The notes beneath the pieces were generated by a model. It ran no database searches and was not told the DNA's origin. It saw only the letters and a program-made list of their open reading frames with translations. A DNA stretch of 44,381 nucleotides from positions 1-44,381 of the forward strand of contig JASGCX010000027.1 in assembly GCA_030053925.1 (NCBI GenBank), in the 5' to 3' direction. Source of the stretch: Flavobacterium sp. (GTDB taxonomy: Bacteria > Bacteroidota > Bacteroidia > Chitinophagales > Chitinophagaceae). This document shows positions 8,668 to 17,744 of the stretch, in pieces (position 1 is the stretch's first letter; each line of letters opens with the position of its first letter). The position numbers and the translations under genes are program-made.

Positions 8668-9141
8668 ATGAAAAAAAACTTTGTATTAGCCATTGCAATG
8701 ATGGCAATTGGTTTTGCACAAGCGCAAACAACCCCTACAACTACACCCGCCACAGTTACTGCGCCGCCTGTAGTGCCTAAAGACATAGCAAAAACTTTAG
8801 AATTTACAAACGATGCGTTTGACTTTGGTAAAATACCTACGGGTAAAGCTATAGAGTATGAGCTTACTATAAAAAACATTAGTAAAGAGGCTGTTATTTT
8901 AAAAAATGTATCGGTTGGTTGTGGCTGTACAACACCTAAATATGAAAAAGATAAATCTTTTGGCCCTGGTGAAACCATTAAAGTTACTTTAGGTTTCAAC
9001 GGTAATGCAAATGGTCCGTTTAGCAAATCGGCTACTTTGTATTTTAACGATGATATGACAAAGCCTGTAACGTTTAGAGGTGATGCCTACCAACCACCTA
9101 CAACACCTGCAAATACAGGTACACAAGTAATGAAACCATAA
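8668..9141 (+). CDS. DUF1573 family exported protein (first of tandem pair)
   Basis: 157 aa. Signal peptide MKKNFVLAIAMMAIGFAQAQ, a Thr/Pro-rich linker (about 20-45), then one DUF1573 immunoglobulin-like domain with its hallmark VGCGCTTP and the preceding FDFGKIPTGKAIEYELTIKN. The C-terminus is another Thr/Pro-rich tail. Such proteins are abundant in Bacteroidota and lie in the periplasm or at the cell surface; their biochemical role is not established. It is separated by 14 bp from a paralogue and both share one terminator, so they are probably one transcript. Confidence 0.9.
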   Translation: MKKNFVLAIAMMAIGFAQAQTTPTTTPATVTAPPVVPKDIAKTLEFTNDAFDFGKIPTGKAIEYELTIKNISKEAVILKNVSVGCGCTTPKYEKDKSFGPGETIKVTLGFNGNANGPFSKSATLYFNDDMTKPVTFRGDAYQPPTTPANTGTQVMKP

Positions 9142-9155
9142 ATTATAAATACATT

Positions 9156-9527
9156 ATGAAACAATTATTATTTGCTTTAGCATTGTTTATTTGTGTTGGT
9201 GTAAGTGCCCAATTTGGTGTGAATTTTAAAACTGCTACACACAGTTTTGGTAAAATTGCGCAAAACAAACCAGTTACCTACGAGTTTAGTTTTACCAATA
9301 CCGGTACAAAACCTTTGGTAATAGAAACTGCAACTGCTGGTTGTGGATGTACTACACCAGCATACACAAAGCAACCAATTGCCGCTGGTAAAACAGAAAA
9401 GATTAAAGTAACTTACAATGCTGCTAATCTTGGGGCTTTTGTAAAAGATGTTACTGTAAAATTTGCCAACGTAGCAGAACCAATAGTATTGAAAATTGAT
9501 GGTGAAGTAGTTGCTGAAAAAAAATAA
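9156..9527 (+). CDS. DUF1573 family exported protein (second of tandem pair)
   Basis: 123 aa: signal peptide ending V-S-A-Q near residue 19, followed at once by a single DUF1573 domain with THSFGKIAQNKPVTYEF and AGCGCTTP. It lacks the Thr/Pro linkers of its upstream paralogue but is otherwise colinear with it, so the two arose by tandem duplication. The role is unknown. A strong terminator starts 19 bp after the stop codon. Confidence 0.9.
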   Translation: MKQLLFALALFICVGVSAQFGVNFKTATHSFGKIAQNKPVTYEFSFTNTGTKPLVIETATAGCGCTTPAYTKQPIAAGKTEKIKVTYNAANLGAFVKDVTVKFANVAEPIVLKIDGEVVAEKK

Positions 9528-9546
9528 TTTTTTAATAGAAATTATT

Positions 9547-9578
9547 AAAAAAGCCATCGTAAATGCGGTGGCTTTTTT
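9547..9578 (+). terminator. Intrinsic terminator after the DUF1573 pair
   Basis: Stem GCCATCG/CGGTGGC (one G-T pair), 6-nt loop, flanked by A6 and T6, so it can work in both directions. Confidence 0.85.
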
Positions 9579-9743
9579 ATGCTTATAAACTAATTGGTTT
9601 GCTAATTTAAAAAAAAGCTGACTTTATTTTCCTATACTTTCTTACAATATAAGAATAACAAAAGTTTACCAGCTTGGTACATTAAAAACGAAATTATTGA
9701 TAGCAGGCAGAATAAATAATGAACAGAATATGCGTATAAACAT

Positions 9744-9751
9744 TAGATTTG
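9744..9751 (+). promoter_or_regulatory. Candidate -7 element upstream of the HlyC/CNNM gene
   Basis: TAGATTTG matches TAnnTTTG exactly; no -33 TTG lies at a fitting distance. It would give a leader of about 80 nt that contains the inverted repeat at 9781-9800. Confidence 0.3.
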
Positions 9752-9780
9752 TTGCTATTGAAATTTGCATCTACAAAGCA

Positions 9781-9800
9781 TTGGCAATATTATTTGCCAA
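9781..9800. promoter_or_regulatory. Perfect 7-bp inverted repeat upstream of the HlyC/CNNM gene
   Basis: TTGGCAA, six bases, TTGCCAA. It lies 40 bp before the ATG and could be an operator or a leader hairpin. The 252 bp around it (9579-9830) hold no other gene. Confidence 0.35.
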
Positions 9801-9839
9801 ATAACTTAGCGAGGCAATATTGTATAATTGTATAAATCA

Positions 9840-11117
9840 ATGACTGAACTTTTTATTATTTTAGGCTTGGTGCTACTGAATGGTCTTTTTGTAATGGCAG
9901 AAATTGCGCTAATTTCTGCAAGAAAACCAAGATTAGAAGGGCAAGCGAACAGAGGCGATAAAAAAGCGAGAGCTGCGCTACTTTTATCTAACAACCCCGA
10001 TACTTTTATTTCTACAGTTCAACTTGGCATTACGTTAATTAGTATTTTACTAGGTATTTATGGTGAGGAAGGTATAACGCACCATATAAAAAAAATTTTA
10101 GAAAATGTAGCATTTATAAAGCCATACATAGATACTGTGGCTAAAATTTTAATGCTAATAAGCATCACCTATATATCGTTGGTTTTGGGGGAGTTAATAC
10201 CCAAAAGAATAGGCATGAGCAACCCCGAAGCGATAGCCAAATTTGTGGCTGCGCCAATGAAAGTAATATCTACCATTACCTTTCCTTTTGTGTGGTTATT
10301 AAGTATTTCGAGTAATTTATTGGTGAAATTATTTGGCATTAAACGCAACGATAATGCAGTAACAGAAGAAGAAATTAAAGCCATTATTACAGAAGGTACA
10401 GAACAAGGCACAATTGAAGAGGTGGAGCAGGAAATTATAGAACGTGTATTTCATTTAAGCGATAGAAATATTACAAGTTTAATGACACATAGAAAAGACA
10501 TTGTGTGGTTAGATGCGAGTAAAACAGTGGGTGATATTAAACGTTCGCTGCAAGAAGCCATGCACTCAATTTACCCTGTGTGCGATGGTAATATTGATAA
10601 AATAAAGGGCGTTGTTTCTATTAAAGAATTATTTACAGCCGATGAGTCGGTAACTATTGGTAGCATTATTAAGCAGCCAATGTATGTGCCAGAAAATAAT
10701 ACCGCCTACCAAGTTTTAGAGAAGTTTAAAGCCTCAAAAATTCACCATAGTTTTATTGTAAACGAATATGGCAGTATTGAAGGTTTAATTACGTTGAATG
10801 ATATTTTAGAGGCCATTGTTGGAGATATGAGCCAGCCTGACGAAGAGCCTTTTGAAATGACAGAACGTGCAGATGGAAGCTATTTAATTGATGCACAAGT
10901 TTCGTTCTACGATTTCTTAAATCACTTTGACAAAACTGAATGGCTAGATGACGGTGACCAAGAATTTGATACCCTTGCAGGCTTTATATTAGACCAATTA
11001 AAAGAGATTCCTAAAACTGGCGATACGCTTAGTTGGCGCGGCTTTGACTTTGAAATTGTAGATATGGATAGCCATCGTATAGATAAGATTTTGGTAAAAG
11101 CTAATGATGAAGATTAA
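9840..11117 (+). CDS. CNNM/HlyC-CorC family membrane protein (DUF21-CBS-CorC_HlyC)
   Basis: 425 aa from the ATG at 9840; an in-frame TTG at 9828 is less likely. Three or four membrane segments form a DUF21/CNNM domain (about 1-190: LFIILGLVLLNGLFVMAEIAL and LVLGELIPKRI). Then come a pair of CBS domains (about 205-330) and a C-terminal CorC_HlyC domain (about 345-420). Relatives move or regulate Mg2+ or Co2+; the old label 'hemolysin' is misleading. Its stop overlaps the ATG of the downstream acyltransferase by one base (TAATG), so the two are translationally coupled. Confidence 0.9.
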   Translation: MTELFIILGLVLLNGLFVMAEIALISARKPRLEGQANRGDKKARAALLLSNNPDTFISTVQLGITLISILLGIYGEEGITHHIKKILENVAFIKPYIDTVAKILMLISITYISLVLGELIPKRIGMSNPEAIAKFVAAPMKVISTITFPFVWLLSISSNLLVKLFGIKRNDNAVTEEEIKAIITEGTEQGTIEEVEQEIIERVFHLSDRNITSLMTHRKDIVWLDASKTVGDIKRSLQEAMHSIYPVCDGNIDKIKGVVSIKELFTADESVTIGSIIKQPMYVPENNTAYQVLEKFKASKIHHSFIVNEYGSIEGLITLNDILEAIVGDMSQPDEEPFEMTERADGSYLIDAQVSFYDFLNHFDKTEWLDDGDQEFDTLAGFILDQLKEIPKTGDTLSWRGFDFEIVDMDSHRIDKILVKANDED

Positions 11118-12177
11118 TGGATTATAAAAGCGAATTGCAGGTAGATAAAGCTAATAATTTTACCATCGTAAGGCTTATTGCAGCCATCTGTGTTATTATA
11201 TCTCATAGTTACGATGTAACAGGGTATGCCATATTTGAACCACTGAAAAGAATTTCAAAAGCGTACCTTGTTTTTTCTGACATTGGCCTAATTGTTTTTT
11301 TGCAATAAGCGGCTATTTAGTTAGTAAAAGCCTACAAAATTCTAATAGTCTTTCTAGCTTTTTGGTTAAAAGATTAATAAGAATTTACCCCGCATTAATT
11401 GTGTCTATTGCATTTACAGTTTTTGTAGTTGGCCCAATATTTAGCCAAACAAATATTAAAGACTACTTTAGTGACAGCAAAACTTGGTATTATTTAACAA
11501 CTATTGGAGGGTTTAGAATTCAATATTTTTTACCAGGCCTTTTTAACAGCAACAACTTTTTTATTAAAAGCGTTAACGCCTCATTGTGGTCTATTTCGCT
11601 TGAATTAAAACTTTATATTGGGCTATCGTTGTTATTCTTTTTTAAAACTAAAATTCTAATTGTGCGGTATATTCTTTTGGCAACAGCAACAAGTTTGCTG
11701 GTGTTTATAGTTTTAAATGAAGAAGCCTTAAACCAAGTTTTCAACTATAAAATTATCACCTTAATTTTTGCGTTCGTTTTGGGTAGTAATTGTTTTTATC
11801 AATCTTTTAAGCCATCGCATTTACTAATTGCAAGCCTAATACTTTTTACAATTGGCATTGCTCAAATTTTACTAAATGTTTTTTTCGATGATGGATTGAC
11901 AATTAGAATAGGTATTGCTTGCTTTACCATGTGGTATTGCTTACAAAAAAGATTGATAGTTGCCCTAAAAAATGATATTTCGTATGGTGTTTACATTTAT
12001 GCATTTGTTGTACAACAACTACTTTTTCAGCTTTTCAACTACCAAATGTTGCCAGCAATAAACATACTACTTACCCTTTTTATCACTATACCAATTGCAT
12101 TGTTATCTTGGAAATTTATAGAAGAACCCGCATTACAACTAAAGCAAAAATTTACTAAATCTTCTGCCCTTTCATAG
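11117..12177 (+). pseudogene. Acyltransferase 3 (OafA/YrhL-like) membrane protein, interrupted by a poly-T frameshift
   Basis: Two adjacent frames make up one gene. The first (11117-11308) encodes NFTIVRLIAAICVIISHS and ends after GLIVFLQ. The second resumes with SGYLVSKSL, then VKRLIRIYPAL and seven or eight membrane helices up to WKFIEEPALQLKQKF. The break is a run of seven T (11295-11301); one extra T restores GLIVFFAISGYLVSKS, the usual motif of membrane O-acyltransferases that modify surface polysaccharides. The reading is therefore a one-base deletion, a phase-variable switch or a sequence error. The 3' end overlaps the convergent hscA gene by 23 bp. Confidence 0.85.
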
Positions 12178-14011
12178 CATTACTTACCGCTTGATCCATT
12201 ACACGCTCTGCAAATGGTCTAGTAATTTCATTCAGTTCTTCAATTTTCGACTGAATCAAGTTTTTGTCATCCATAGTTAAAGCCAATTGCAAAGCCTGCA
12301 TAGCTTGCGCAGTGTTCGTAATTTCTTGCTTACTTATTAAGGCGGCATTTTTAGTTAAAAACTTTTCGGTTACTTCCAATATTTGTTCGCCTTCGGTTCT
12401 TGCTTCTACCAATGCCCTAATTTTAATGTCTTCTTTAGCATTTGTAATACTATCAAGCAACATTTTTTCTACCTCATCATCGGTAATACCAAATTGCGAT
12501 TTAACCTCAATGCTTTGCTCTACACCGCTTCTCTGTTCTTTGGCTTTTACAACTAAAATACCATCAGCATTTATTAAAAAACTCACTTCTACTTTGGGCA
12601 TACCGGCAGGCATACCAGGAATACCGGTGAGGTTAAATTGGGCAAGCAAACGATTGTCTTTTACCAAATCTCTCTCGCCTTGAAATACAGAAATACGCAT
12701 ACCACTTTGGCCATCCTTGTGGGTTGTGTATTGTCTACCAACTTTTGTAGGAATTTTAGAATTTCTTGGTATCAACACATCCATTAAACCACCCATTGTT
12801 TCTATACCAAGGCTTAAAGGTGTAATATCAAGTAACAGAAAATCTTTGTTGTTTCCAGCCAAAATATCTGCTTGAATGGCTGCACCTAAAGCCACAACTT
12901 CATCGGGGTTTACAGTATCGTTTACTGGTTTTTTAAAAAATGCCGACACGGCATTTTTAACAGCAGGTACTCTAGTGCTACCGCCTACCATTACAATTGT
13001 GTCAATATCGGCAATGGTTAGTTCGGCATCTTTTAATGCGCCTTTACAACTTTCTATTGTTTTGGCAATTAAAGGTTGCATTAGGGCTTCAAATTCAGTT
13101 TTAGTAATGGTTAAAACATGGCCATTTAGTTCTGCGGCAAAGCTATTGTTGCTGCTTAAATGCTTTTTTGCTTCTTCGGCTTTTAAGCGAAGTGTTTGAG
13201 CTAACTGTTTGTTTTGCTGCAGTTGTTTTTGTGCAATACCCAACTGCTGTAACCAATGCTGTACAAGCACTCTATCAAAATCATCGCCACCTAAGTAGGT
13301 ATTGCCATTGGTACTTAATACTTCAAAAATACCGTTGGTAATTTTTAAAATAGATACATCAAAAGTGCCACCGCCTAAGTCGTACACGGCTATTGTTTTC
13401 TCTTGGTCTTTAGCTAAGCCTAAACCATAAGCCAAGCTAGCTGCGGTAGGTTCGTTTACAATTCTTAACACATCTAAGCCAGCCAATTTACCAGCATCTC
13501 TTGTAGCCTGACGTTGTGCATCGTTAAAGTAAGCAGGTACAGTAATAACAGCTTTTGTTACAGGTGTTTTAAGAATATGTTCGGCTCTTTGTTTTAGTTC
13601 TTTTAAAATAAACGACGACAACTCAATAGGCGAATAAAAAGTATTACCTACTTGCACTTTCACCAGGCTCTCGGTATTGTCATCTATAACTTTGTAGGTA
13701 AAAAAATCTGCATTATTTTTTACGTCGTTAAAGCTTTTACCCATTAAACGTTTAGCACTAAAAATAGTATTCTGTGGTTCTGTTTCTAAAAATAATTTTG
13801 CCTGCTCACCTACATTAGGGCTGCCTAAACCGTTAAAGTGAATAATACTTGGCACTAAGCTACTGGTATTAAACTCTTTTAAAGCTACTGGCTGTTTGGT
13901 TTCGGGATGAATAATAGCCACCAAACTGTTGGTAGTGCCTAAATCAATACCCACAATCATTTCTTCTTGTTGTAAACTACCTGTTGCAATATTTATCGAA
14001 ATCTTAGCCAT
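12155..14011 (-). CDS. hscA: Fe-S cluster assembly Hsp70 chaperone HscA
   Basis: 618 aa, close to the 616 of Escherichia coli HscA. The nucleotide-binding domain has GIDLGTTNS (21-29), [12 protein letters not shown] and [11 protein letters not shown]. The substrate-binding domain starts near [12 protein letters not shown], and a helical lid ends with [15 protein letters not shown] short extension before the first phosphate loop and a lid without the DnaK-type acidic tail fit HscA rather than DnaK. It would act with HscB and the scaffold IscU, though no isc genes are nearby. It has its own promoter upstream. Confidence 0.85.
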   Translation of the reverse strand: MAKISINIATGSLQQEEMIVGIDLGTTNSLVAIIHPETKQPVALKEFNTSSLVPSIIHFNGLGSPNVGEQAKLFLETEPQNTIFSAKRLMGKSFNDVKNNADFFTYKVIDDNTESLVKVQVGNTFYSPIELSSFILKELKQRAEHILKTPVTKAVITVPAYFNDAQRQATRDAGKLAGLDVLRIVNEPTAASLAYGLGLAKDQEKTIAVYDLGGGTFDVSILKITNGIFEVLSTNGNTYLGGDDFDRVLVQHWLQQLGIAQKQLQQNKQLAQTLRLKAEEAKKHLSSNNSFAAELNGHVLTITKTEFEALMQPLIAKTIESCKGALKDAELTIADIDTIVMVGGSTRVPAVKNAVSAFFKKPVNDTVNPDEVVALGAAIQADILAGNNKDFLLLDITPLSLGIETMGGLMDVLIPRNSKIPTKVGRQYTTHKDGQSGMRISVFQGERDLVKDNRLLAQFNLTGIPGMPAGMPKVEVSFLINADGILVVKAKEQRSGVEQSIEVKSQFGITDDEVEKMLLDSITNAKEDIKIRALVEARTEGEQILEVTEKFLTKNAALISKQEITNTAQAMQALQLALTMDDKNLIQSKIEELNEITRPFAERVMDQAVSNAMKGQKI

Positions 14012-14060
14012 AATGGTTTGTAGATAAAATTTGAAAGCGTAAATTTTAAAGTAAAGTTTG

Positions 14061-14089
14061 CAAAAATAAGCGCAACAGTAGTTTTACAA
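14061..14089 (-). promoter_or_regulatory. Promoter of hscA
   Basis: On the minus strand: TTG (14087-14089), 18-bp spacer, TATTTTTG (14061-14068), an exact TAnnTTTG. It lies about 50 nt before the hscA ATG and is one of the best promoter matches in the window. Confidence 0.55.
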
Positions 14090-14146
14090 TTGCGAAAGAA
14101 GAAAGGAATTAACATTTACAGAAGCCACTGCTGATAAGTATTTCAC

Positions 14147-14173
14147 AAAAAAGCCTCGCAATTGCGAGGCTTT
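14147..14173 (-). terminator. Terminator of tRNA-Val
   Basis: Perfect 18-bp palindrome GCCTCGCAATTGCGAGGC (14153-14170) followed on the minus strand by six T, just past the tRNA 3' end. Confidence 0.85.
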
Positions 14174-14174
14174 G

Positions 14175-14249
14175 TGGGAGTTGACGGGGTCGAACCGCCG
14201 ACCCTCTGCTTGTAAGGCAGATGCTCTAAACCAACTGAGCTAAACTCCC
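14175..14249 (-). tRNA. tRNA-Val (anticodon UAC)
   Basis: Full cloverleaf: acceptor GGGAGTT/AACTCCC, D arm GCTC/GAGC, anticodon arm TCTGC-CTTACAA-GCAGA with anticodon TAC, five-base variable loop, T arm GGCGG-TTCGACC-CCGTC and discriminator A. CCA is not encoded. All stems pair, with one G-U in the T stem. Confidence 0.96.
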
Positions 14250-14404
14250 TTTTTTGTACCTTAGTACCGTTTTGGGATTGCAAATATAGAACCGTTTTTG
14301 TTACTGACAAATAAAATTTACAAAAAGTAAAAAATATTTTTTGAGGCCATTTCTCTGCAAAAAATTAGCAGCCAACTAACTATGTATTTTTAAGTAGAAC
14401 ACTT

Positions 14405-14412
14405 TATTTTTG
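14405..14412 (+). promoter_or_regulatory. Candidate -7 promoter element of clpS
   Basis: TATTTTTG is an exact TAnnTTTG match ending 5 nt before the clpS ATG. It predicts a transcript that starts at or next to the start codon (leaderless). Confidence 0.45.
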
Positions 14413-14417
14413 TAACC

Positions 14418-14726
14418 ATGATTGTGACTACAAATACAGCTACAAAAACTCGGGAAGAATTTGATACAGATGTATTGACAGATACAACTAGTGCTTACCA
14501 ACTAATAGTTTGGAATGACGATGTAAATAGTTTTGAATGGGTAATTGAAACCTTAATGGAAGTTTGTGATCACTCTGCCGAACAAGCTGAACAGTGTGCA
14601 ATGATTATCCATTTTAAAGGTAAATATGCTGTAAAAGATGGTCACTACGATAGTTTAAAACCAATGAAAGAAGCCATTACAGAAAGAGGTATTAATGCTA
14701 CCATTGAAATGGTAATAGAACATTAA
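14418..14726 (+). CDS. clpS: ATP-dependent Clp protease adaptor ClpS
   Basis: 102 aa. The core matches ClpS: WNDDVNSFEWVIETLMEVC, HSAEQAEQCAMIIHFKGK and LKPMKEAITERGINATIE. The NDD segment and the following hydrophobic pocket bind N-terminal Leu, Phe, Tyr or Trp of N-degron substrates and pass them to ClpAP-type proteases. Some 25 residues precede the fold and form the flexible N-terminal arm. It is followed after 47 bp by aat, whose product makes such N-degrons, so the pair forms a small N-end-rule unit. Confidence 0.95.
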   Translation: MIVTTNTATKTREEFDTDVLTDTTSAYQLIVWNDDVNSFEWVIETLMEVCDHSAEQAEQCAMIIHFKGKYAVKDGHYDSLKPMKEAITERGINATIEMVIEH

Positions 14727-14773
14727 TTATAGCTTCTCTAACTTCTGCTCACCCATATTTGCCAAATAAAGTA

Positions 14774-15418
14774 ATGCCACTCACTATTTTAGACGATAAA
14801 TTTTGGTTTCCAAATGTTGAAGACGCATTAGATGATGGCTTACTAGCCGTTGGTGGCAATTTACACCCCGAACGTATTTTACTAGCTTATAAAAAAGGTA
14901 TTTTTCCTTGGTATGATGGCGATTTACCCCTGTGGTGGTGTCCTAATCCTCGCTTTGTATTAATTCCAGAAGAATTGAAAATAAGTAAAAGCATGAAAGT
15001 ATTGTTTAAAAAGCAAGCTTTTAATGTAACAACCAATACAAATTTTAAAGCTGTAATAAATGCCTGTAAAGCTACTGAACGTAAAGGCCAAGATGGTACT
15101 TGGATAAAAAACGAAGTAGTAGAAGCTTACACCCATTTGCACAAATTAGGCATTGCTCATAGCGTGGAAGCATGGCAAAATAACCAGTTAGTGGGCGGTT
15201 TATATGGTATTAAACTAGGAAAAGTTTTTTTTGGTGAAAGCATGTTTAGCACTATTAGCAATGCTAGTAAATATGCTTTTATAAGCTTTGTACAACAACT
15301 TAAAAGCGAAGGTATTGTGCTTATAGATTGCCAAGTATACACCGAACATTTAGAAAGCCTTGGTGCTAAAATGATAATGCGCCAACAATTTGTTCACTTG
15401 CTAGAACAACTAATTTAA
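14774..15418 (+). CDS. aat: Leucyl/phenylalanyl-tRNA-protein transferase
   Basis: 214 aa from ATG 14774; an in-frame TTG at 14759 adds five residues and is less likely. Family signatures in order: DDGLLAVGGNL, ERILLAYKKGIFPWY, LWWCPNPRFVL, WIKNEVVEAY, GGLYGIKLGKVFFGESMFS and LIDCQVYTEHLESLGA. The enzyme transfers Leu or Phe from aminoacyl-tRNA to proteins with N-terminal Arg or Lys and so creates ClpS substrates. It is co-directional with clpS. The last four bases overlap the convergent DUF4294 gene. Confidence 0.95.
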   Translation: MPLTILDDKFWFPNVEDALDDGLLAVGGNLHPERILLAYKKGIFPWYDGDLPLWWCPNPRFVLIPEELKISKSMKVLFKKQAFNVTTNTNFKAVINACKATERKGQDGTWIKNEVVEAYTHLHKLGIAHSVEAWQNNQLVGGLYGIKLGKVFFGESMFSTISNASKYAFISFVQQLKSEGIVLIDCQVYTEHLESLGAKMIMRQQFVHLLEQLI

Positions 15419-16035
15419 CTTCTGTATCCGTACATCTTCTCTACGTCTTTTACAATTGCTTCCATGGCTTTATCTTTATCGTTAGGATCATAGTTTTGTT
15501 TAAGGCTTGTGCCAAAAAAGAACATCACAGACTGGTAAGCAACCGCAGTAAAACCACCTTTGTATTCATCTACAATTTCGTAGCAATTACTACCAGTTTC
15601 TCTAAAAATTAGCTTCATTAAAACCTTACCTTGATATACGGATAACTGCGATAATTTGCTAGTAAATTCTCTACGCAATTCTGCTTCACGCTCTCTAATA
15701 ATGGCCTTGCGTTGCTTTCTATCGGTTACATTTACAAGCTTAGCATTTATCTCATTCATTATTTTACCAGCCCTTTTTGCGTAAGGATAGGTAACATAAA
15801 CAGCGTTTCTTAACCTCGTCCATTCAGCCCAATATTTTTTCCATTTTTCGGGCATTTTAGTTTCTACTTGCACAGTTGGTAGCCAAGCACTTGGTATGGT
15901 ATCGCCTTCGGGGGTTATTTCGGCATAAGATTTTATGGTATCGTAAACGCCATGTTGTGCAAAGGATTTGCCACAAATACTTACAGCAGTTATTGTAAGT
16001 ACTAGCAGTAATATTTGTTTGTGTATTGGTGCCAT
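15415..16035 (-). CDS. DUF4294 family exported protein
   Basis: 206 aa. Signal peptide (IHKQILLLVLTITAVSICGKSFAQ), then a region typical of DUF4294: RNAVYVTYPYAKRAGKIMNE, a charged helical stretch, LSQLSVYQGKVLMKLIFRET and FGTSLKQNYDPNDKDKAME. Found across Bacteroidota; no function is established. The stretch 90-130 is rich in Arg, Lys and Glu and may be a coiled coil. It overlaps aat by four bases at the 3' ends, so the two genes share their termination region. Confidence 0.85.
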   Translation of the reverse strand: MAPIHKQILLLVLTITAVSICGKSFAQHGVYDTIKSYAEITPEGDTIPSAWLPTVQVETKMPEKWKKYWAEWTRLRNAVYVTYPYAKRAGKIMNEINAKLVNVTDRKQRKAIIREREAELRREFTSKLSQLSVYQGKVLMKLIFRETGSNCYEIVDEYKGGFTAVAYQSVMFFFGTSLKQNYDPNDKDKAMEAIVKDVEKMYGYRS

Positions 16036-16109
16036 TGTAGTTGCAATATAGACAAGTAATTGTATTTAATGCTGCTTAACCCAAAAAGTAACCTTACAAA
16101 CTTCCACTT

Positions 16110-16385
16110 TTACATTTTTTTATCAGAATGACCAAGCGGTTTATTAGGATTTACATAGTCTCTTATAAGCCGCTTCAATGTTTTTATCTCAATAAATCCA
16201 GCGGCTTCAGTCCTATCAAATACTTGCACATCGTTTATGTAAATGGTAAATTTTCTAGCAATTTCGCTTGGCTGTAACTGAACTGCTTTAAAATATTCGC
16301 TAAAAGTAGTTAATAATTCTTGCGCCAAATAAGCAGCATGTAGTAACCAATTACATTTGGGGGCTATAACAATTACAGGCTTCAA
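16110..16385 (-). CDS. Rdx (SelT/SelW/SelH) family protein lacking the first redox cysteine
   Basis: 91 aa from a TTG start; the frame has no ATG until its last codon, and a stop lies eight codons upstream. The pattern KCNWLLHAAYLAQELLTTF, then FDRTEAAGFIEIKTLKRLIRDYVNP and a final LGHSD, is that of bacterial Rdx-family proteins with a thioredoxin-like fold. Relatives carry C-x-x-C (or C-x-x-U) at the N-terminus; here the sequence is A-P-K-C, so only the second cysteine remains. It may bind a partner or act as a single-thiol protein. The real role of the family in bacteria is unclear. Confidence 0.8.
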   Translation of the reverse strand: MKPVIVIAPKCNWLLHAAYLAQELLTTFSEYFKAVQLQPSEIARKFTIYINDVQVFDRTEAAGFIEIKTLKRLIRDYVNPNKPLGHSDKKM

Positions 16386-16514
16386 TGTTTTTTGTGCAAA
16401 ATACTAAAAGCAAACTGTGCTTAAATCTAAAACAAAAAAATAGCAAAATAATTGTTTAAAAATATTACCCACAATCTGTGTATATCAAAAGCTAATGTAT
16501 CTATTGAAATAAAT

Positions 16515-16522
16515 TAAATTTG
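16515..16522 (+). promoter_or_regulatory. Candidate -7 promoter element of phoH
   Basis: TAAATTTG, an exact TAnnTTTG match, about 50 nt before the phoH start; no clear -33 TTG. Confidence 0.35.
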
Positions 16523-16572
16523 GTAAATAAGCAGCTTGTAACAACAATTCGTAACCATTAAAACCTAGCGCA

Positions 16573-17553
16573 TTGACAGAAACAATCATTAGTCTTAATT
16601 CGGTAAATCCGATAGAATTTTTTGGTGTTAACAATGGCAAATTAGACAAACTGAAAAAGAAATTTCCATTGCTAAAAATTTTGTCTCGTGGCACACAAAT
16701 AAAAATTAGTGGCGCACCAGAACAAATAGATACGGCCAAAGAAAAAATAGATTTAATTATTCAATACCTCGAACGAAACGGGCATTTAAGTGAGCATTAC
16801 TTTGAGCAAATTCTTGGTGGCGATGATGTAGAAACCATTGATAATTTTGTAGAACGCAATCCAAACGATATTTTGGTTTTTGGTCCTAATGGTAAAACTG
16901 TAAGAGCAAGAACAGCCAACCAAAAGAAAATGGTACAAGCTTGTGACAACAATGACATAGTATTTGCCATTGGCCCAGCAGGTACAGGTAAAACTTATAC
17001 TGCGGTTGCATTAGCAGTACGAGCATTAAAAAATAAAGTGGTTAAGAAAATTATTCTTACTAGGCCAGCGGTAGAAGCAGGTGAAAGTTTGGGTTTTTTA
17101 CCAGGCGATTTGAAGGAAAAAATAGACCCCTATTTACGCCCTTTGTATGATGCCTTAGACGATATGATTCCTGCGGATAAATTGGGCTATTACATGAGTA
17201 CAAGAACTATTGAAATTGCTCCCTTGGCTTACATGCGTGGTAGAACTTTGGATAATGCATTTATCATTTTAGATGAATCGCAAAACACCAATGATTTGCA
17301 AATAAAAATGTTTTTAACGCGTATTGGCCCTAATGCCAAAGCCATTATTACAGGCGACCCTACACAAATAGATTTGCCTCGTAATCAGCGCAGTGGTTTA
17401 GAAAAAGCTTCTCGCATTTTACGAAACATTGAAGGTATTGCACACATTGAACTAGATGGCGAAGATGTAGTAAGGCACAGATTGGTAAAAGCCATTATTA
17501 AAGCTTACGACAAAGACCAAGTTAATGATGATAGAGGCGGCTACAACCGTTAA
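16573..17553 (+). CDS. phoH: PhoH family P-loop ATPase/RNA-associated protein
   Basis: 326 aa. A KH-like N-terminal region (GNNG-type segment LSRGTQIKISGAPEQID, about 38-55) precedes the PhoH ATPase: Walker A GPAGTGKT (about 134-141), RPAVEAGESLGFLPGDLKEKIDPY, Walker B FIILDESQN (about 234) and ITGDPTQIDLP. PhoH proteins are linked to RNA turnover and ribosome maturation with the YbeY endonuclease; no ybeY gene is in the window. The start is TTG (LTETIISL), because no ATG precedes the conserved N-terminus. Confidence 0.93.
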   Translation: MTETIISLNSVNPIEFFGVNNGKLDKLKKKFPLLKILSRGTQIKISGAPEQIDTAKEKIDLIIQYLERNGHLSEHYFEQILGGDDVETIDNFVERNPNDILVFGPNGKTVRARTANQKKMVQACDNNDIVFAIGPAGTGKTYTAVALAVRALKNKVVKKIILTRPAVEAGESLGFLPGDLKEKIDPYLRPLYDALDDMIPADKLGYYMSTRTIEIAPLAYMRGRTLDNAFIILDESQNTNDLQIKMFLTRIGPNAKAIITGDPTQIDLPRNQRSGLEKASRILRNIEGIAHIELDGEDVVRHRLVKAIIKAYDKDQVNDDRGGYNR

Positions 17554-17573
17554 CAGAATGTAAATTTTTGTAC

Positions 17574-17600
17574 AAAAGGCAGTTTTAAAACTGCCTTTTT
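17574..17600 (+). terminator. Intrinsic terminator of phoH
   Basis: Inverted repeat AAAAGGCAGTTT/AAACTGCCTTTT with almost no loop, ending in T5. It lies 21 bp after the stop codon and could act on both strands. Confidence 0.85.
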
Positions 17601-17744
17601 GCTTGAATAACAGTTAAGTATAGAGATATTGAATAAATAATTGACTATAAACGACTACTAGGATAATTTTATCCACTTTATTTCGTTACAGAGTAAAGAA
17701 AATTAAACGGCTGGTTTAACACTACCAAAAAACTTTTTGTACTC

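Noticed and set aside
12155-14011. DnaK
   Set aside because: The N-terminal extension, length and lid ending without an acidic DnaK tail fit HscA better; the call is by pattern.
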